Part shown: positions 8,602 to 17,097 of the stretch, in pieces
Position numbering within the stretch: position 1 is the first letter of the stretch
How the letters are laid out: each line of letters starts with the position of its first letter
Assembly (NCBI GenBank): GCA_964537925.1
Contig: CAZICV010000002.1
Location: 186,001 to 250,000, forward strand
DNA length: 64,000 bases
Direction of reading: 5' to 3'
Source of the DNA: SLDF01 sp964537925
GTDB taxonomy: Bacteria; Bacteroidota; Bacteroidia; Chitinophagales; Saprospiraceae
Translations under genes and position numbers: made by a program
Notes under the pieces: model-generated
Seen by the model: only the letters and a program-made list of their open reading frames with translations
The model's database searches: none
What the model was told of the DNA's origin: nothing

Positions 8602-9995
8602 CGGAGTTCTTCGAGTTTTTCTAAGAGCCAGCTTTTATTGGTTACGCCTTTCGTTTGTTCTATTTCTAGAATCAGATTTTGGATTTCCTTCGGTTTGTGT
8701 GTATTTATGTTTAGTATTTTTTTCATGTATTTTAATAGATTTAAGTAGTTGCTCTTAGTCTGTGTTGTCAATGAATTTTTATGCCTGTTTATGTATACTT
8801 TAAATGAATCGAGAAGTGAAAAGAGTGTGTCTGTTTCATTGGTTTCATAGTATATAGCCAATAACATTGTTTTTGAGTCAAGATTATAGGACATGTCACT
8901 ATATTCTACTTTTTGCAGCAAGTTTAATACATTGTTATATTCTTTCTTGTAAAAATACACCTGGGCCATGTGGTATGTATATGCATTAACTCTGTATTCC
9001 TCTGGAAGCAAATTCTTATAGTTCTCTATGAAGGATTCAGCCCAGTCAAAGTCCTTCGATCTAAGGGATATTGTTACAATGTTTTTGAAAGTAAACGGGT
9101 CAATTTTATATCTATGATCATAGTATATGTTTTTGATATACATTTTGTATGTTGACAATAATTCTTGAAAATATTCAGTATTTCCTCTATTTATTTTATC
9201 TATTGAATAATTTATGCATGATTCGTAAAATATTATCAATTCTTCTCGAGGGTAGTTATTTGTGTTCAAGAAAACTAACTCCTTTAATTCGCTATAGTGC
9301 TGGGTGTTTTCCGGGTCTACGAGTGTCATATATATCCTGTAGTATATAGATGTAGTGACACTTTGGTCTGTTTTATTGTTTTTTATATTATTGATTATAT
9401 TGTATAAAATATTATCATTTTCTATGTTTATTAGTTCTCCTCTGCTTAATATATCGCACGAATATTTTAATTTTTCAATTGTATAAAATTGGTCTAAATT
9501 GTATATAATGCTCTTTGTATTTGTTTCTTTGTACCTTTCGAGGTCAAATGATTTCATTTCATAATAATTTTTCTCTATATTGTATTTGTGGAAATATGAT
9601 TGCGATGTTTCATTGAATGGTATATTACGTATATTATTATTCAATAATATAGAATATAATTTATTTATTGATCTTTTGTTAATAGCTTCGATACATTTAC
9701 TTTCCATTATTAGATTATCGTCAATAATATATTCAATTGTTATGAATTTTTTAACTATATTCATGACTTCGTTCATTTTTTTACGAAATCTGACACTGTT
9801 TGTAGTGTCGATTTCCTCTGAAGACTCGATGTCTTTAGGGAATGGTTTCTTGTCAATGGTTGATACTATGAGCTTTATAAGTTTCGTAGTATCTTGGTTA
9901 GAATTGTGATATGGTGACTCTGCAAATTTTACGAGTCTATTACGCTCTGTCTTGCTTAAGGATTTAATAACTGTAACTACTTTGCTTTCTTGCAT
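8598..9995 (-). CDS. AT-rich orphan protein, probably alpha-helical repeats
   Basis: A 465-aa protein of unknown function. Base composition is strikingly AT-rich compared with both neighbours, and codons favour AAT, ATA and TTA. The product is rich in Asn, Ile, Tyr and Lys. It opens with KSLSKTERNRLVKFAESPYH, which resembles a Saprospiria paralogue family that I remember only loosely. The C-terminal half (AYTYHMAQVYFYKKEYNNVL and TMLLAIYYETNETDTLFSLL) reads like TPR helices. No signal peptide or membrane segment is seen. Composition suggests recent acquisition or relaxed selection. The ATG at 9995 follows a short AT-rich gap shared with the divergent surface-protein gene. Confidence 0.7.
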   Translation of the reverse strand: MQESKVVTVIKSLSKTERNRLVKFAESPYHNSNQDTTKLIKLIVSTIDKKPFPKDIESSEEIDTTNSVRFRKKMNEVMNIVKKFITIEYIIDDNLIMESKCIEAINKRSINKLYSILLNNNIRNIPFNETSQSYFHKYNIEKNYYEMKSFDLERYKETNTKSIIYNLDQFYTIEKLKYSCDILSRGELINIENDNILYNIINNIKNNKTDQSVTTSIYYRIYMTLVDPENTQHYSELKELVFLNTNNYPREELIIFYESCINYSIDKINRGNTEYFQELLSTYKMYIKNIYYDHRYKIDPFTFKNIVTISLRSKDFDWAESFIENYKNLLPEEYRVNAYTYHMAQVYFYKKEYNNVLNLLQKVEYSDMSYNLDSKTMLLAIYYETNETDTLFSLLDSFKVYINRHKNSLTTQTKSNYLNLLKYMKKILNINTHKPKEIQNLILEIEQTKGVTNKSWLLEKLEELR

Positions 9996-10103
9996 GCTAA
10001 AGAGTCTTGTATGGAAGAAAATTTCAACGAGCTACACGTCGCCGATCGATAAAGTTATTTATATTTATACCGGTTTTCTAGCTCAAGGATTAACAGACGA
10101 ACA

Positions 10104-12572
10104 ATGAATCGATTCAAAGACGGCGGCAGGCTGATGCTGTGGGCGTTTTTATGCTTGTTTTTTGTGACAGGTGTAGATGCTCAACAGATCACTCCCTTGC
10201 TGAAACACAAGACCTTGCGGGATGTTGAATTGCAGTTCAACGAGAGTTCTGCAAACGGGATCAATATGGTCCGCCCGGCTGCCAACGGGTCCGTGTCCTA
10301 TGCGCTTGTACAGAGCAATCAATACCGGTTTACTTACGTACCTGATGCGGGCTTTACAGGCCAGGATACTTTCCAGTATGAGTACTGGCGGTTGGTCGGC
10401 CAGGCGATCGTAGCGCCTTATTACCGGACAGTGGTAGTGGATGTGACGGCGCTTGATTTGGTGGACGATTATTTTGTCGTAGACCTGGATGGCGGAGAGA
10501 CAGAACTGGATGTATTGTCCAATGATCGCTCTGCCGGGGGGAATGTCGCGCTCAGCCAGTTGCCTTATACACAGAATATCGGTGCAGTTGTTTCTGATGA
10601 TGGCAACCTGGTCGTGCATCCGCAGCGGGCAGGGACCGCTTTTGTGCGGTATGTGGCCTGTGATGAGGACGGAAATTGTGCATCGGCCACAGCGACCATA
10701 CTGGTCAAGTCTGCTAATCAGTCTGCAGTAGCGGATACCACCAGACGCATACTGTTGAAGAACCAGGCTGTTTCTTTTTTCACAGGCAGTGATGAGTTTT
10801 CGGTCCTGCTGGGTGCTGAGCATGGTACTGTAAGTCTGGCGGGAACGCAGGCAGTCTATGAACCGGCACGTGGTTATACCGGCCCGGACGCATTTACACT
10901 GGTGCGTGAGGTAGATGGTACGGAATGGCAGCAGCACTATATGCTGCAGGTGATTGACTTTGACAAGCCCAACGATATGCTGGTCGATGACCAGGTATAT
11001 ACAGTAGTCAACGAAGCGGTCAGCTTCAACGTAAGGGACAATGACCTGATCCGGCGCTATGGTATACATTCTTTCAGCCAGCCGGTCCACGGCGTGCTGA
11101 CCAATCTTGGTAGCGGAGATTTTGTCTACACGCCCAATGCCGGTTATGCAGGCGTGGATGCTTTCACGTATAAAGTATGTGCCCTGACCGCCAATTGCGA
11201 GACGGCGGTCGTGCATATAGAGATCGACAACAAAGAACCGGAGGGAACTTCCTACACATTCACCACCCCGGTGGACGTCCCTTATGTGATCGAATACCTG
11301 GTACCGGTGAGTTCGTATGGCTTTGAAATCCTGGAAGCGCCGGTCCACGGACTGCTTGAGCTGCACCCGGGACAAACGGAAATAGAGATAGACGGCCAGC
11401 CGGTGAAGGGCTATAACCTCATGGTCTATCACCCGGTGACAGGCTATACGGGTACGGATGAAATGCGGATCCGCTATTGTGCGGGAGGCGATTGTAAGAT
11501 CGTGAAGATCTATATGGAGGTGATCGACTACTACCCTGATCTGCGCTGCTACACGGACTGTGTGTGGCCGGGAGATATCAACGACGATGGTCGGGTGGAT
11601 ATGGGCGACCTCTTGCCCCTGGCTTATTACCTCGGCGAAGTCGGGACTTCACGGCCTGGTGACCCGGGTATGTGGGTGGCAAATGCCGCCGATGACTGGG
11701 GGCGGCGCCAGGTACATGCAGGCGCCGATCTGAAGCATACGGATGCCGACGGTAATGGTATCGTCTCGGTATCAGATACGGCAGCGATCCACGACAACTA
11801 TGGCCGGTACCATCGGTTGGCCGCCCCGGCGCCCAACCCATTGGTAGAGATCCCGTTCATCCTGGAGCCACTGAATCCCGAAGTGGAAGTAGGAGATACA
11901 GCCTATTTCAATATCCATATCGGCACACCGGACTACCCGGCCTATGATTTTACCGGGCTTTCTTTCCGCCTGGATTTTGAAGGCGCAGATTTCCTGGATA
12001 CCAGCTCTATCCATCTCAGTTTTGAGGAGGATTCCTGGCTGGCCGGATCGGGCCCGGCGCTCCAGATGCAGGTCAAGCCCTATGGCAGCCGCGTGGATGC
12101 CGGATTCGCTAAGGCAGACGGACGGTATAGCAGTGGTTACGGTATAGTGGGGCAATTAGACTTTATAATAGTAAAGAATCTTGATGGCTTTCATATCAGT
12201 AACGATCGCATTGATATCCCAATAAATCTCCACGGTGGCCAAGCCATGCTTGCCGATGGCCGCGTAGTGAGTCTTCCGCCGACCAGGGCTTCGGTGCGGC
12301 TGCGTACAGGGGCTACAGAGCGCCCGGCGATACCGTCGCTGCTGGCATATCCCAATCCGGCTGGTGAGTTTATCCACCTGCAGATGGACCGCCCGGAGAC
12401 CATTCATACGGTAGAGCTGATCTCGGTGACCGGCCAGCGGATCCGGGAGCAAAGACCCCGGGCATTGCAACGGTATACATTGCAGACCGGACAGGTAGCA
12501 GCGGGTATCTATATGGTACGGGTCACTACCGACTCGGGCGTATACAGCTCAAAAGTCCAGATCAGCCACTGA
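10104..12572 (+). CDS. Large secreted surface protein: Ig/cadherin-like repeats, dockerin-like and cohesin-like modules, T9SS sorting domain
   Basis: The 822-aa protein has a signal peptide ending near VDAQ (residue 27). Several beta-sandwich repeats of the Bacteroidota cadherin-like type follow up to about residue 480 (GFTGQDTFQYEY, GYTGPDAFTLV, GYAGVDAFTYKVC, GYTGTDEMRIRYC). A paired calcium-loop region resembling a dockerin spans about 485-560 (DINDDGRVDMGDLL, then DADGNGIVSVSDTA). A cohesin-like segment covers about 581-730. The last 80 residues (LAYPNPAGEFIHL through GIYMVRVTTDSG) are a type A T9SS sorting domain, so the protein should be exported and attached to the cell surface. The ligand is unknown. 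Confidence 0.85.
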   Translation: MNRFKDGGRLMLWAFLCLFFVTGVDAQQITPLLKHKTLRDVELQFNESSANGINMVRPAANGSVSYALVQSNQYRFTYVPDAGFTGQDTFQYEYWRLVGQAIVAPYYRTVVVDVTALDLVDDYFVVDLDGGETELDVLSNDRSAGGNVALSQLPYTQNIGAVVSDDGNLVVHPQRAGTAFVRYVACDEDGNCASATATILVKSANQSAVADTTRRILLKNQAVSFFTGSDEFSVLLGAEHGTVSLAGTQAVYEPARGYTGPDAFTLVREVDGTEWQQHYMLQVIDFDKPNDMLVDDQVYTVVNEAVSFNVRDNDLIRRYGIHSFSQPVHGVLTNLGSGDFVYTPNAGYAGVDAFTYKVCALTANCETAVVHIEIDNKEPEGTSYTFTTPVDVPYVIEYLVPVSSYGFEILEAPVHGLLELHPGQTEIEIDGQPVKGYNLMVYHPVTGYTGTDEMRIRYCAGGDCKIVKIYMEVIDYYPDLRCYTDCVWPGDINDDGRVDMGDLLPLAYYLGEVGTSRPGDPGMWVANAADDWGRRQVHAGADLKHTDADGNGIVSVSDTAAIHDNYGRYHRLAAPAPNPLVEIPFILEPLNPEVEVGDTAYFNIHIGTPDYPAYDFTGLSFRLDFEGADFLDTSSIHLSFEEDSWLAGSGPALQMQVKPYGSRVDAGFAKADGRYSSGYGIVGQLDFIIVKNLDGFHISNDRIDIPINLHGGQAMLADGRVVSLPPTRASVRLRTGATERPAIPSLLAYPNPAGEFIHLQMDRPETIHTVELISVTGQRIREQRPRALQRYTLQTGQVAAGIYMVRVTTDSGVYSSKVQISH

Positions 12573-13096
12573 TGATGATGATAGTGTTGGTGATGAGAGG
12601 TGAGAACGAACGTGAGTGCGCTTTAAAAGCCGGTAAGGCCTTTCTTTAGTAGTAGAAAACCAATTCTTTATATTGTTCGGGTAAAGAGCCGGCGCCATCA
12701 GAGGTCCGGCTCTTTTCTTTTGCCAGGATGCCAATAATGCAATCTGGTGTCTAATCCCCCCGGTATCCTCCTGCCTGTTTTCCGACTCTCCGCTCTGAGG
12801 GACATCTGCTGATCGGTTCGCCCATGCGGATATATGCCTGTGCGATATATCCGATTTGCTTCATTTATTTTAAGATTATTCAGGCATAGATAGTAAGTCA
12901 AGTCTTAAGAAGTGTTAGTATGCAATATTCGAAATTTTAACGAGTGTTAAAATTGACATTTACCACCTTGGTTCTGCTTATATTTAAGTTTAACTATTGA
13001 AATCTGATATACTTCTTGCCTGGTGATAGTATCTGATATATTCATTTTGGCATAGGTATATACTCTTTTGATTTTTTAATCTTAAATGTATATCTT
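12573..13096. other. 524-base intergenic stretch
   Basis: Contains the terminator of the surface-protein gene at 12683-12716, then unremarkable sequence to about 12860. After that comes a strongly AT-rich leader (12860-13096), presumably holding the promoter of the small secreted-protein cluster. A TTG at 12953 and TATATTTA at 12979 resemble promoter elements, but the spacing (23) is too long to be convincing. No convincing ORF. Confidence 0.6.
12683..12716 (+). terminator. Terminator of the surface-protein gene
   Basis: The stem AAAGAGCCGG / CCGGCTCTTT has a loop of about 13 bases and runs into a T-rich tail at 12713-12720. It lies 110 bases after the 822-aa gene. Confidence 0.8.
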
Positions 13097-13438
13097 ATGA
13101 AACAAGTGATTTTGCTGCTGGCTTTACTGTTAGGTGGGGCCGGTGCTGCGATGGCGAACAATGACAGCTATCCCGTCAGGCCTGGCTTTTCGGCAGAACT
13201 ACTGACGACGTACGACACGGCGCGCGAAGGAATAGCCGATATTCTGGGAATCGCGCAGGGAACTATTACATTCGGCCAGACGGCACAGACAGCGAGTACC
13301 ACGTCTTATAACTTCACGACGACAGAGGGGCATAGCGGCAGTATCGTCGTGAACCACACGACGAAGACGGTGACAGGATCTGAAGCAGGCTTTGGGCCTT
13401 TTAACTTCATTATTATTAGGGATGTAGTAGGCTTTTGA
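13097..13438 (+). CDS. Small secreted protein, tandem family copy 1
   Basis: A 113-aa protein with a signal peptide (MKQVILLLALLLGGAGAAMA) and a mature part of about 90 residues without cysteine. It shares with the next two genes the core LLTTYDTAREGIADILGIA, a QTAQTAS segment, SY-[ND]-FT, GHSGS and a final hydrophobic FIII-D-GF ending. It is clearly the most diverged of the three; the core is near-identical, while the flanks differ. I do not recognise the family. The mature part would be Thr/Ser-rich and beta-prone, ending in Gly-Phe in all copies. It is preceded by a long AT-rich leader and is the first gene of the cluster. Confidence 0.8.
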   Translation: MKQVILLLALLLGGAGAAMANNDSYPVRPGFSAELLTTYDTAREGIADILGIAQGTITFGQTAQTASTTSYNFTTTEGHSGSIVVNHTTKTVTGSEAGFGPFNFIIIRDVVGF

Positions 13439-13453
13439 GCTAATCTGTCTTAA

Positions 13454-13483
13454 TAATTATTTCAAACCCTTAAAGAATCAAAG
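13454..13483 (+). repeat. 30-base leader repeat before copy 2
   Basis: This 30-base leader directly upstream of copy 2 recurs at 13858-13887 before copy 3, with one difference. It is not present before copy 1. With the coding sequence it makes a duplicated unit of about 405 bases. Confidence 0.85.
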
Positions 13484-13484
13484 G

Positions 13485-13829
13485 ATGAAAAGAGTATTTG
13501 TATTGATGGCATTGCTTGTCTGTGGTACGAGCATGCTGATGGCCACTAGTGGTATTCAATCAAACCATTCAGACCAGTCAGCCGCGTCCGTGTTGCTGAC
13601 GACCTACGACACGGCACGCGAAGGGATAGCCGATATCCTGGGCATCGCGCCGGCTTCGCTCAGTTTTACACAGACGGCGCAGACTTCGTCCGGCGCTTCT
13701 TATGATTTTACTTCATCCTGGGGACACAGCGGAAGCCTCACTATTGACTATGTTACCAAAGTGGTCAACTTTGTTGAAGCCACGTATGGAAGTAGCTTCA
13801 TTATCATTAAAGATATAGGAGGCTTCTGA
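13485..13829 (+). CDS. Small secreted protein, tandem family copy 2
   Basis: A 114-aa protein with a signal peptide of about 20 residues (MKRVFVLMALLVCGTSMLMA). It is about 92% identical to copy 3 (nine differences by eye), and the differences cluster in the signal peptide, around residues 68-70 and in the last 14 residues. The central core LLTTYDTAREGIADILGIAP is invariant. The only Cys lies in the signal peptide. Function unknown. It lies 46 bases after copy 1, with a leader repeated before copy 3, which points to recent tandem duplication; no separate promoter is evident. Confidence 0.82.
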   Translation: MKRVFVLMALLVCGTSMLMATSGIQSNHSDQSAASVLLTTYDTAREGIADILGIAPASLSFTQTAQTSSGASYDFTSSWGHSGSLTIDYVTKVVNFVEATYGSSFIIIKDIGGF

Positions 13830-13857
13830 GTATTTCTTCTGATCAATTAAAGTAGTT

Positions 13858-13887
13858 TAATTATTTCAAACCCTTAAATAATCAAAG
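13858..13887 (+). repeat. 30-base leader repeat before copy 3
   Basis: Second copy of the leader found at 13454-13483, differing at one base (T for G). It ends just before the ATG at 13890 and probably carries the translation-initiation region of the duplicated unit. Confidence 0.85.
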
Positions 13888-13889
13888 AG

Positions 13890-14234
13890 ATGAAAAGAGT
13901 CTTTGTATTGATGGCATTGCTTGTCTGTGGCACAAGCGTGCTGACGGCCACTAGTGGTCTTCAACCCAACCATTCAGACCAGTCAGCCGCGTCCGTGTTG
14001 TTGACCACTTACGACACAGCGCGTGAAGGGATAGCCGATATCCTGGGCATCGCGCCGGCCTCGCTCAGTTTCACACAGACGGCGCAGACTGCTTCAAGTG
14101 CTTCTTATGATTTTACCTCATCCTGGGGACACAGCGGAAGCCTCACCATTGACTATGTCACCAAAGTGGTCAACTTTGTTGAAGCCACCTATGGGGGAAG
14201 TTTTATTATTGTCAAGGATATAACTGGCTTCTAA
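13890..14234 (+). CDS. Small secreted protein, tandem family copy 3
   Basis: A 114-aa protein, the near-identical sister of copy 2, with the same signal peptide type and the same invariant core (YDTAREGIADILGIAPASLS). The mature protein ends FIIVKDITGF. It is the last gene of the three-gene cluster and is followed 30 bases later by a strong terminator. Possible roles are structural surface subunits, secreted signals or toxins; none can be chosen from sequence. The nearest regulators are the LytTR/histidine-kinase genes on the opposite strand at 15.2-17 kb. Confidence 0.82.
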   Translation: MKRVFVLMALLVCGTSVLTATSGLQPNHSDQSAASVLLTTYDTAREGIADILGIAPASLSFTQTAQTASSASYDFTSSWGHSGSLTIDYVTKVVNFVEATYGGSFIIVKDITGF

Positions 14235-14264
14235 GAAGTATTCTTAATCACCTGTACAATCGCT

Positions 14265-14298
14265 GCCGGAGCGCCTGATGAGGTGCCCCGGCTTTTTT
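14265..14298 (+). terminator. Terminator of the small secreted-protein cluster
   Basis: The stem GCCGGAGC / GCCCCGGC (one mismatch) has a 12-base loop and is followed by TTTTTT at 14293-14298. Confidence 0.82.
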
Positions 14299-14325
14299 AT
14301 ACATATTTGGATAGTGCATGGGATA

Positions 14326-15192
14326 CTAGCCGTACCGCCGGAGCACCGGTTCCAGTCTTGTCAGCCAGGAGCTGCCGAACAGGTTGACATGTACCAGTAG
14401 GTAATAGGACTGGTAGATGGTCAGACGGTCCTCCCAGCCAGGTTCTGGAGGCAACAATCGTTCATAGGTCTCATAGAATACCGGGCCGAAACCGCCGAAA
14501 AGCCGGGTCATGGCCAGGTCGGTCTCCCTGTCTCCGGCGTATACGGCCGGATCGATGAAGGTGGCAGTGCCATCCGCCAGGGCCAGCCAGTTGCCGCCCC
14601 ACAGGTCGCCGTGCAGGGGAGAGGAAGCCCGGGCGGGCAGTATACCGTCCAGCCGGTTGATGAGGCGATCGAATTTACGGCGCATAGCTCCATCTATCCG
14701 GCCACCGTCGGATGCGATACGTACCTGGTGTGCGATGCGCCGCTCTGCAAAGAATTCGACCCAGGAATCGCAAGGTGTATTGATCTGCGGCAGCGAACCG
14801 ATATAGTTGTCGGCATCGTGCCCGGGAGTAGGCTCTCTACGGCTGTGAAAGGCAGCCAGTTGCTCCGCAGCATAGACTTCATGCACAGGTGAAACCGGAA
14901 CCTGGTCCATCCATTGCATCAGGAGCCATGACAATCCTGCTGTACGACCTCTCTGGCTGACTGCCGGTGTAGACAGGCCCCTGTCGCCCAGGTAGGTCAG
15001 TCCCTCTTCTTCGGCAGCCAACATAGCCTCCCCGTCGCGGTGCCTGCTGATCTTGAGGAAGAAGGTACCTTGGTTGCATGAGAGCCGGAAGGCCTGGTGT
15101 GTATCACCTCCGTGGACCGGCTCCGTACGTATGAGTTGCAGTCCCGAGTCTGATTCCCAGGCTGGCCACCAGCCGGGGTCTGGTTGGATCAA
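14326..15192 (-). CDS. Fructosamine kinase-family protein
   Basis: The 288-aa protein belongs to the FN3K/ketosamine-3-kinase family, which phosphorylates sugars attached to protein amines so that the adduct falls off. The kinase-like fold is visible: nucleotide-binding VHGGDTHQAFRL, FFLKISRH with the conserved Lys, the catalytic SPLHGDLWGGNWL and the metal-binding FIDPAVYAGDRETDLAM. The only usable start is TTG at 15192, which overlaps the TGA of the upstream LytTR gene (TTGA); the next Met lies past the glycine loop. Translation is therefore probably coupled to the regulator. Confidence 0.88.
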   Translation of the reverse strand: MIQPDPGWWPAWESDSGLQLIRTEPVHGGDTHQAFRLSCNQGTFFLKISRHRDGEAMLAAEEEGLTYLGDRGLSTPAVSQRGRTAGLSWLLMQWMDQVPVSPVHEVYAAEQLAAFHSRREPTPGHDADNYIGSLPQINTPCDSWVEFFAERRIAHQVRIASDGGRIDGAMRRKFDRLINRLDGILPARASSPLHGDLWGGNWLALADGTATFIDPAVYAGDRETDLAMTRLFGGFGPVFYETYERLLPPEPGWEDRLTIYQSYYLLVHVNLFGSSWLTRLEPVLRRYG

Positions 15193-15917
15193 AGCTTGTT
15201 GTGGTTGATGATGCGGAAAAGCTCGTCCCGGTAGTTTTTGCCTACAGGCAGTTGCTTGACCTCGTTGCGTTCGATCACTTCGATCATATTGCCCACGATG
15301 GCGTTGATGCGGTCTACGTGTACGATGAATGACCGGTGGATCCGCATGAACTGGTTCTGTGGCAGCTTGTCTTCCAGGCTCTTCATCGTCTGCAGCGTGA
15401 TCACCCTCCCTGTAGCGGTGCGGATGATGACATAGTCCTTCAGACCTTCGATATACAGGATGTCGCTGTATTTGACTTTGACGAACTTCTTGTCCGCCTT
15501 GACGAAGATATAGTCCGGGTTGAGTTCTTCCGGGTCTGTGGCCGGTTTGCGGGCGGATTTGTTTTCCAGTTTTTCAGTCGCCTTCTGTACGGCTTTCTTG
15601 AACCGCTCGAAGGAAACAGGCTTCAGCAGGTAATCCAGGGCATTGAGCTCGAAGCCTTCGATGGCAAAATTGGGATAGGCTGTGGTGAATACCACCAATG
15701 GCGGGTTGGCCAGTGTCTTGACAAAGTCTACGCCCGTGAGCTGCGGCATCTGGATATCGAGAAACATCAGGTCCACTTCCTGCTCCTTGAGTACCTCGCG
15801 TGCTTCCAGGGCATTTTCACACCTGCGCACCAGGTGTAGTTGCGGCAATTGTTCGATATAGGTCTCCAGGATATCCAGCGCCAGGGGTTCGTCGTCTACG
15901 ATGAGTGTCTGTATCAT
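15189..15917 (-). CDS. LytTR-family response regulator
   Basis: The 242-aa protein has a receiver domain (acidic pair D8/D9, phospho-acceptor D54 in LMFLDIQMPQLTG, and LLKPVSFERF with the conserved Lys). A LytTR DNA-binding domain covers about 137-240 (DYIFVKADKKFVKVKYSDIL, FMRIHRSFIVHVDRI). It is expected to bind promoters as a dimer when phosphorylated by the adjacent histidine kinase. The kinase gene ends 24 bases upstream. The targets are unknown. Confidence 0.94.
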   Translation of the reverse strand: MIQTLIVDDEPLALDILETYIEQLPQLHLVRRCENALEAREVLKEQEVDLMFLDIQMPQLTGVDFVKTLANPPLVVFTTAYPNFAIEGFELNALDYLLKPVSFERFKKAVQKATEKLENKSARKPATDPEELNPDYIFVKADKKFVKVKYSDILYIEGLKDYVIIRTATGRVITLQTMKSLEDKLPQNQFMRIHRSFIVHVDRINAIVGNMIEVIERNEVKQLPVGKNYRDELFRIINHNKL

Positions 15918-15941
15918 ATCGGTTGTCGTTTTATATATGGT

Positions 15942-16994
15942 TTAATACATGCCTTCGTCCAGGACCAGGCTCAGGAACACCTGGTAGGTATCCGGAGTAT
16001 TGGTGATCTTGAGATCGTACTTGTCCGGGTAGATGAGATTGAGCCTGCGTTGTACGTTGACCAGACCGATGCCCCCGCTTTTTTTGTGTTCCTGCTGCGG
16101 CACCAGCGGTGGCTTGGTATTGATGATCTCAAATTCGAGGTCCTTGTCCTGTATCCACATACGGATATGAACAAATCCCTCCTTGATCTGGCTTTTCAAG
16201 CCGTGCTTGAAACTGTTCTCCAGGAAAGGGATCAGTAACAGCGGTGATATCTGCTGATCGGTGATATCGCCTTCCACGTCGAATGTGATAGTCACGCCCT
16301 TACCCTGTCGCAGCTTTTCGAGTTCGAGGTAGTTCTGCATATAGGCCACTTCCTTGGATAGCGGGACCCTTTTCTCATTGCATTCGTAAAGCATATAACG
16401 CATCATCTCCGAGAGCTTGAGCACGATCTCCGGCGCCAGGTCGGATTTTTTGAGGGTGAGCGCGTAGAGGTTATTCAGCGTATTGAAGAGGAAGTGGGGA
16501 TTGATCTGGGACTTGAGAAAGCGCAGTTCGGACTGCATCGTCTGTTTTTCCAGCTCTTTTTTCTCGCGCTGATGCCGGATCCAGTCCGAGATGATCTTGT
16601 AGATCGTAGACCCGCCGGTGATCAGGAAGTTGGAGATGAATATCCACTGCTGCCCGGTGAGCAGCCGGCTTTGCGCTTCCGGCATCCCGGCAAACCGGAA
16701 GTGCAGGACGATGATCTTGACCGGGGTCATGATGAATACCGCCAGTATCAGCAGTATACAGTAGAGCCAGAATTTCTTCTCCGTGAGATAAAGCGGTATG
16801 AGATAGTTGAGGTTGAAGTAGATCAGCGCTACATAGAAAAGTACACTGATCAGCTCGGTGACCAGCACCGAGCCCATATGATGGCCGCGTGACTCTACCA
16901 GGGCAAAGAAAAGCCAGACCACGGTCCAGAATACCAAATGGGACGCCCATCGGTATTTGCGGACAACCAGCGGAATGTTGATCTGATCTGCCAT
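15942..16994 (-). CDS. LytS/YehU-type sensor histidine kinase
   Basis: The 350-aa protein has four membrane helices in its first ~135 residues and then a cytoplasmic His-kinase domain (PF06580 type). The phospho-acceptor is H167 in KSQINPHFLFNTLNNLYAL. The ATP-binding part includes LLLIPFLENSFKHGLKS and GGIGLVNVQRRLNLIY. The helices are short, with no large periplasmic loop, so the stimulus is probably sensed in the membrane. It forms a two-component pair with the LytTR gene downstream. A TTACTTTG element at 17022-17015 may be its -7 promoter box, but no -33 element fits. Confidence 0.93.
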   Translation of the reverse strand: MADQINIPLVVRKYRWASHLVFWTVVWLFFALVESRGHHMGSVLVTELISVLFYVALIYFNLNYLIPLYLTEKKFWLYCILLILAVFIMTPVKIIVLHFRFAGMPEAQSRLLTGQQWIFISNFLITGGSTIYKIISDWIRHQREKKELEKQTMQSELRFLKSQINPHFLFNTLNNLYALTLKKSDLAPEIVLKLSEMMRYMLYECNEKRVPLSKEVAYMQNYLELEKLRQGKGVTITFDVEGDITDQQISPLLLIPFLENSFKHGLKSQIKEGFVHIRMWIQDKDLEFEIINTKPPLVPQQEHKKSGGIGLVNVQRRLNLIYPDKYDLKITNTPDTYQVFLSLVLDEGMY

Positions 16995-17097
16995 ACAGCG
17001 ACTGAATACACAAACAAAGTAACAAACTTCGGGTCAGTGGCAGGCCATAATTTCGATGAAGCGCCGCGGCGTCCTGATGAACCGCGCTTACCCGGTA

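Noticed and set aside
10149..11432. 427-aa minus-strand frame opposite the surface-protein gene
   Set aside because: Antisense shadow of the GC-rich 822-aa gene; no domain or signal, with Cys/His-rich odd composition.
12698..12901. 67-aa minus-strand frame after the surface-protein gene
   Set aside because: Overlaps the terminator and AT-rich leader; no coding character.
12953..12986. TTG and TATATTTA as promoter of the secreted-protein cluster
   Set aside because: Spacing of 23 and a last-base mismatch make it weak; left as an unassigned leader.
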